DNA from: Microbacteriaceae bacterium PS02066 | GTDB lineage: Bacteria > Actinomycetota > Actinomycetes > Actinomycetales > Microbacteriaceae | Direction of reading: 5' to 3' | Assembly: GCA_029959545.1 (NCBI GenBank) | Contig: JASCPH010000033.1 | Span: forward strand, 1-36,418 | Length of the DNA stretch: 36,418 nt | The notes under the pieces: model-generated | What the model was told of the DNA's origin: nothing | What the model saw: the letters and a program-made list of their open reading frames with translations, nothing else | Databases searched by the model: none | Shown: one piece after another, positions 33,431 to 36,418 of the stretch | How positions within the stretch are numbered: the first letter of the stretch is position 1 | Layout: each line of letters opens with the position of its first letter | Translations under genes and position numbers: made by a program

Positions 33431-34510
33431 ATGGCACACGAGGACGACGCGCTCGAGCACGAGAGGGCTTCCTGGAAGCCCTCCAGCGGGCTCGCCGTGA
33501 CGGTGTCCGACCCGGTGAACAACCCCGGTCTGCCGCCCCACCGCGAGCGCGTGACCGACAAGGACCCCGCCGCGATGAAGCGCGCCGTCCGCACCGTGTA
33601 CACGCTGTTCTACCTGTCGGTGGCGGCATCCGTGTGGGCTGTCGTCGCCTACATGGTCTTCCCCATCGAGAGCGGCTCCATCGCGGCCATCCGCGACAAC
33701 AACCTCTTCATCGGACTCGGCATCGCTTTCGCGCTGCTGGCCATCGGCGTGGGCGCGATCCACTGGTCGAAGGCGATCATGTCCGACAAGGAGTTCATCG
33801 AGCCGCGTCACGCGACGCGGGGTCGTGACACCACCCGCGAGGCGGTTGTCGAGGCCTTGACCGTCGCCAACGAGGAGTCCGGATTCGGGCGCCGCGCGAT
33901 GATCCGCAACTCGCTGTTCGCCGCGCTCGTCGCCTCCGTCGTGCCCGGCGTCGTCCTCTTCCGGGGCCTCGCTCCGGAGTCGAGCCCGGACAACCCCTAT
34001 GCGGGCGACCCGGTGCACCTGCTCAGCAACACGATGTGGAAGAAGGGCATGCGCCTCGCGCACGATCCCAGCGGTCGCCCGATCAAAGCATCGGATGTCA
34101 CCCTCGGCTCCGCGTTCCACGTGATCCCCGAAGAACTCGCCTCCCTCAGCCACGACGACGGCTACCTCGAGGAGAAGGCGAAGGCGATCGTCCTGCTCAT
34201 GCGCATGCCGCAGGACGTGCTCATCGAGGCCGAGGACCGCAAGGACTGGTCGTACGACGGCATCGTCGCGTACTCCAAGGTCTGCACCCACGTCGGCTGC
34301 CCCGTGGCCCTCTACGAGCAGCAGACGCACCACCTCCTCTGCCCCTGCCACCAGTCGCAGTTCGACGTCTCCGACGGCGCGAAGGTCATCTTCGGCCCGG
34401 CCGCGCGTCCGCTGCCGCAGTTGCCCATCGCGGTCGACGACGAGGGCTACCTCGTCGCCCGCAGTGACTTCACCGAGCCCGTCGGTCCGAGCTTCTGGGA
34501 GCGCCATTGA
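33431..34510 (+). CDS. qcrA: Rieske iron-sulfur subunit of the cytochrome bcc complex
   Basis: 359-aa protein with the three N-terminal membrane helices of actinobacterial QcrA (about residues 56-80, 90-115 and 156-178) and a C-terminal Rieske domain. The [2Fe-2S] ligands are in CTHVGC (285-290: Cys285, His287) and CPCH (304-307: Cys304, His307), with Cys290 and Cys306 placed for the disulfide. CGAGGAG lies before the ATG. Its stop overlaps the qcrB start. Confidence 0.97.
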   Translation: MAHEDDALEHERASWKPSSGLAVTVSDPVNNPGLPPHRERVTDKDPAAMKRAVRTVYTLFYLSVAASVWAVVAYMVFPIESGSIAAIRDNNLFIGLGIAFALLAIGVGAIHWSKAIMSDKEFIEPRHATRGRDTTREAVVEALTVANEESGFGRRAMIRNSLFAALVASVVPGVVLFRGLAPESSPDNPYAGDPVHLLSNTMWKKGMRLAHDPSGRPIKASDVTLGSAFHVIPEELASLSHDDGYLEEKAKAIVLLMRMPQDVLIEAEDRKDWSYDGIVAYSKVCTHVGCPVALYEQQTHHLLCPCHQSQFDVSDGAKVIFGPAARPLPQLPIAVDDEGYLVARSDFTEPVGPSFWERH

Positions 34511-36339
34511 GCACCGCAACCCACCCCACGGAGAACGTCACGACGGAACCCGCGATGCCTGCGAGCTCCTCGGAGCGCAGCAAGCCCCTCGGCGGCCGCT
34601 TCGTCGGCGCCGCTGCGAACTATCTGGATGAGCGCACGAGCCTCTCGGGTCTCGTCAAGGAGCTCGGTCGCAAGATCTTCCCCGACCACTGGTCGTTCAT
34701 GCTCGGCGAGATCGCGCTGTGGAGCTTCGTCGTCGTGCTGCTGTCCGGCACGTTCCTGACGTTCTTCTTCCAGGCCTCCATGGTCGAGACGCACTACTAC
34801 GGTGCGTACGAGCCGATGCGCGGCATCGCGATGTCCGCGGCGCTCGAGTCCGCGCTGCACATCTCGTTTGACGTGCGCGGCGGCCTGCTGGTGCGTCAGA
34901 TCCACCACTGGGCGGCGCTCGTGTTCGTCGCCGGTATCGGCGTGCACATGCTGCGCGTCTTCTTCACCGGCGCCTTCCGCAAGCCTCGCGAGCTGAACTG
35001 GGTCATCGGCTTCATCCTGTTCATCCTCGCGATGGCGGAGGGCTTCACCGGCTACTCCCTCCCCGACGATCTGCTCTCGGGTAACGGCCTGCGCATCATC
35101 GACGGCATGGTCAAGGGCATCCCGGTCGTCGGGACGTGGATCTCCTTCCTCCTCTTCGGCGGCGAGTTCCCCGGAACCGACATCGTCGGTCGCCTCTACA
35201 CGTTGCACATCCTGCTGCTGCCGGCGATCCTGATCGCGCTGCTGGCACTGCACCTGGTGCTCATGATCATCAACAAGCACACCCAGTTCGCTGGCCCCGC
35301 CCGCACGAACAGCAACGTGGTGGGCTACCCGATGGTGCCCGTGTACGCGTCCAAGATGGGTGGCTTCTTCTTCCTGACCTTCGGTGTGATCGTTCTGATC
35401 GCCTCGCTGTTCACGATCAACCCGATCTGGAACTACGGCCCGTACGACCCCTCGCCCGTGTCGGCCGGTACGCAGCCGGACTGGTACATCGGCTTCGCCG
35501 ACGGCGCGCTGCGCCTCGTCCCGCCGCATCTGGAGTTCGTCTTCCTCGATCGCACCTGGTCGTGGAACATCCTCCTTCCGCTGCTCGTCCTGGGCCTGTT
35601 CATCGTCCTCGTGCTGATCTACCCCTTCATCGAGGCGTGGATCACGGGTGACAAGCGCGAGCACCACATCGCGCAGCGTCCGCGCAACGCGCCGACCCGC
35701 ACGGCCATCGGCGCCGCGGGCGTCACGTTCTACGCGGTTCTCTGGGCCGCAGCTTCGTCGGACATCATCGCGACGCACTTCCATCTGACGATGGAGGGCG
35801 TGATCCACACCCTCCAGGCTCTGCTCATCGTCGGCCCGATCATTGCCTACTTCGTCACGAAGCGCCTGTGCATCGCGCTGCAGAAGAAGGACCGCGAGAT
35901 CGCGCTGCACGGCTACGAGTCCGGCCGCATCGTGCGCCTGCCCGGCGGTGAGTACATCGAGGTGCACCAGCCCGTCGACGAGTACGAGCGCTGGAAGCTG
36001 GTGGACTTCGAGGTCAACGAGCCGCTGGTCGTGCGCCCCAACGCGCAGGGCCGTATCCCGTGGCACCAGAACATGCGTGCATCGCTGTCCCGCTGGTTCT
36101 TCGAGGACCGTCTGACCCCGGTCACGCAGGCCGAGGTGGATGCCGCGCTGGCGCACCAGCACCACGAGCTCGACCACATCGACGCCGAGGAGACGGCCGA
36201 ACTCGAGGGTGCCGCCGAGCGCGCCGCCGCCGAGGGCCGCCCGACCGTCGCCCTGCACGACAAGGCAGAGGTCGAGATCCCGGCGCCGAAGTTCCTCGAG
36301 GGCGCAGAGAAGCCCGAGACAGACGAGGACAAGAAGTAG
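34507..36339 (+). CDS. qcrB: Cytochrome b subunit of the cytochrome bcc complex
   Basis: 610-aa quinol-oxidising subunit with about nine membrane helices (residues 75-455). Heme-b histidines are in the helices containing QIHHWAALVFVAGIGVHMLR and LHILLLPAILIALLALHLVL, and PDW (in GTQPDWYIGF) takes the place of the mitochondrial PEW quinol-site motif. The hydrophilic C-terminus (about 460-610) is the extension typical of actinobacterial QcrB. The start is the TTG at 34507, overlapping the qcrA stop by 4 bases (TTGA) with GGGAG five bases upstream; ATG 34555 is an alternative. Confidence 0.96.
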   Translation: MSTATHPTENVTTEPAMPASSSERSKPLGGRFVGAAANYLDERTSLSGLVKELGRKIFPDHWSFMLGEIALWSFVVVLLSGTFLTFFFQASMVETHYYGAYEPMRGIAMSAALESALHISFDVRGGLLVRQIHHWAALVFVAGIGVHMLRVFFTGAFRKPRELNWVIGFILFILAMAEGFTGYSLPDDLLSGNGLRIIDGMVKGIPVVGTWISFLLFGGEFPGTDIVGRLYTLHILLLPAILIALLALHLVLMIINKHTQFAGPARTNSNVVGYPMVPVYASKMGGFFFLTFGVIVLIASLFTINPIWNYGPYDPSPVSAGTQPDWYIGFADGALRLVPPHLEFVFLDRTWSWNILLPLLVLGLFIVLVLIYPFIEAWITGDKREHHIAQRPRNAPTRTAIGAAGVTFYAVLWAAASSDIIATHFHLTMEGVIHTLQALLIVGPIIAYFVTKRLCIALQKKDREIALHGYESGRIVRLPGGEYIEVHQPVDEYERWKLVDFEVNEPLVVRPNAQGRIPWHQNMRASLSRWFFEDRLTPVTQAEVDAALAHQHHELDHIDAEETAELEGAAERAAAEGRPTVALHDKAEVEIPAPKFLEGAEKPETDEDKK

Positions 36340-36357
36340 TCGCGTTCTGATGGAGAG

Positions 36358-36418
36358 AGGGGGCCCCCCCGCGGGGGGGGGGGGGCGCCCCCAGAATGGG
36401 GACAACAGGGTGGGTGTG
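36358..36418. other. Low-quality contig end with G/C homopolymers
   Basis: Runs of 8 C and 13 G around CGCG, then a G-rich tail unlike the rest of the window. A real terminator hairpin after qcrB may lie under the noise, but the sequence cannot be trusted. Confidence 0.6.

Noticed and set aside
1..36418. CRISPR arrays, insertion sequences, prophage or toxin-antitoxin genes
   Set aside because: None seen: no regularly spaced repeats, transposase, integrase or phage genes on either strand.

Overview
The window is a high-GC chromosomal segment from an actinobacterium, most likely Microbacteriaceae and close to Microbacterium. The reasons are the ndk/DUF4233/folC/ileS cluster behind a T-box, the clpX-clpP2-clpP1-tig order, the ctaE-qcrCAB block with a diheme cytochrome c, and many genes whose start codon sits six bases after a TANNNT-like -10 box (leaderless mRNAs). 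It is almost all housekeeping and metabolic DNA. No IS, prophage or CRISPR was seen. The far right end (36358-36418) looks like poor contig-end sequence.

Layout. 1-5830 (minus): an ileS-folC-DUF4233-ndk operon with 4-base overlaps, led by an Ile-specific T-box of the translational type and closed by a long hairpin. 5836-6194: a decayed VOC fragment and the valS upstream region. 6195-11114 (plus): valS of the archaeal-like type 2, a small unknown gene and an M3 zinc peptidase. 11145-15931 (minus): clpX, clpP2, clpP1, a TPR protein and trigger factor, i.e. protein folding and regulated proteolysis. 16000-16266: divergent tRNA-Pro(TGG) and tRNA-Gly(TCC). The 3' end of tRNA-Gly is repeated 168 bp downstream inside a gene-free, hairpin-rich stretch.

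16762-23030 (mostly minus): gamma-carbonic anhydrase-like protein, membrane acyltransferase with SGNH domain, dps (plus), flavin reductase, FMO-like flavoprotein, NAD(P)-binding epimerase-like protein and a YchJ SEC-C protein. 23120-25595 (plus): two-domain VOC protein, small membrane protein and an ArAE/FUSC transporter, overlapping tail to tail with a DksA-type zinc-finger gene. 26037-26176 holds the remains of a lipoprotein gene. Next come a nucleoside deaminase, a PolX-like HhH-PHP protein without a polymerase domain and, divergently, a stand-alone 5'-3' exonuclease.

28744-31751 (minus): CynX-type MFS transporter, small membrane protein and trpD. 31938-36339 (plus): ctaE-qcrC-qcrA-qcrB, encoding cytochrome c oxidase subunit III and the whole cytochrome bcc complex, which together form the actinobacterial bcc-aa3 supercomplex. 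A DtxR/IdeR-like iron box candidate lies between trpD and ctaE.

No clear new multi-gene system was found. The items most worth following are the genome-style leaderless promoter pattern, the tRNA-Gly repeat scar, the candidate iron box upstream of the respiratory operon, the paired polymerase-less nuclease genes and the lipoprotein remnant with its tandem 25-bp repeat.
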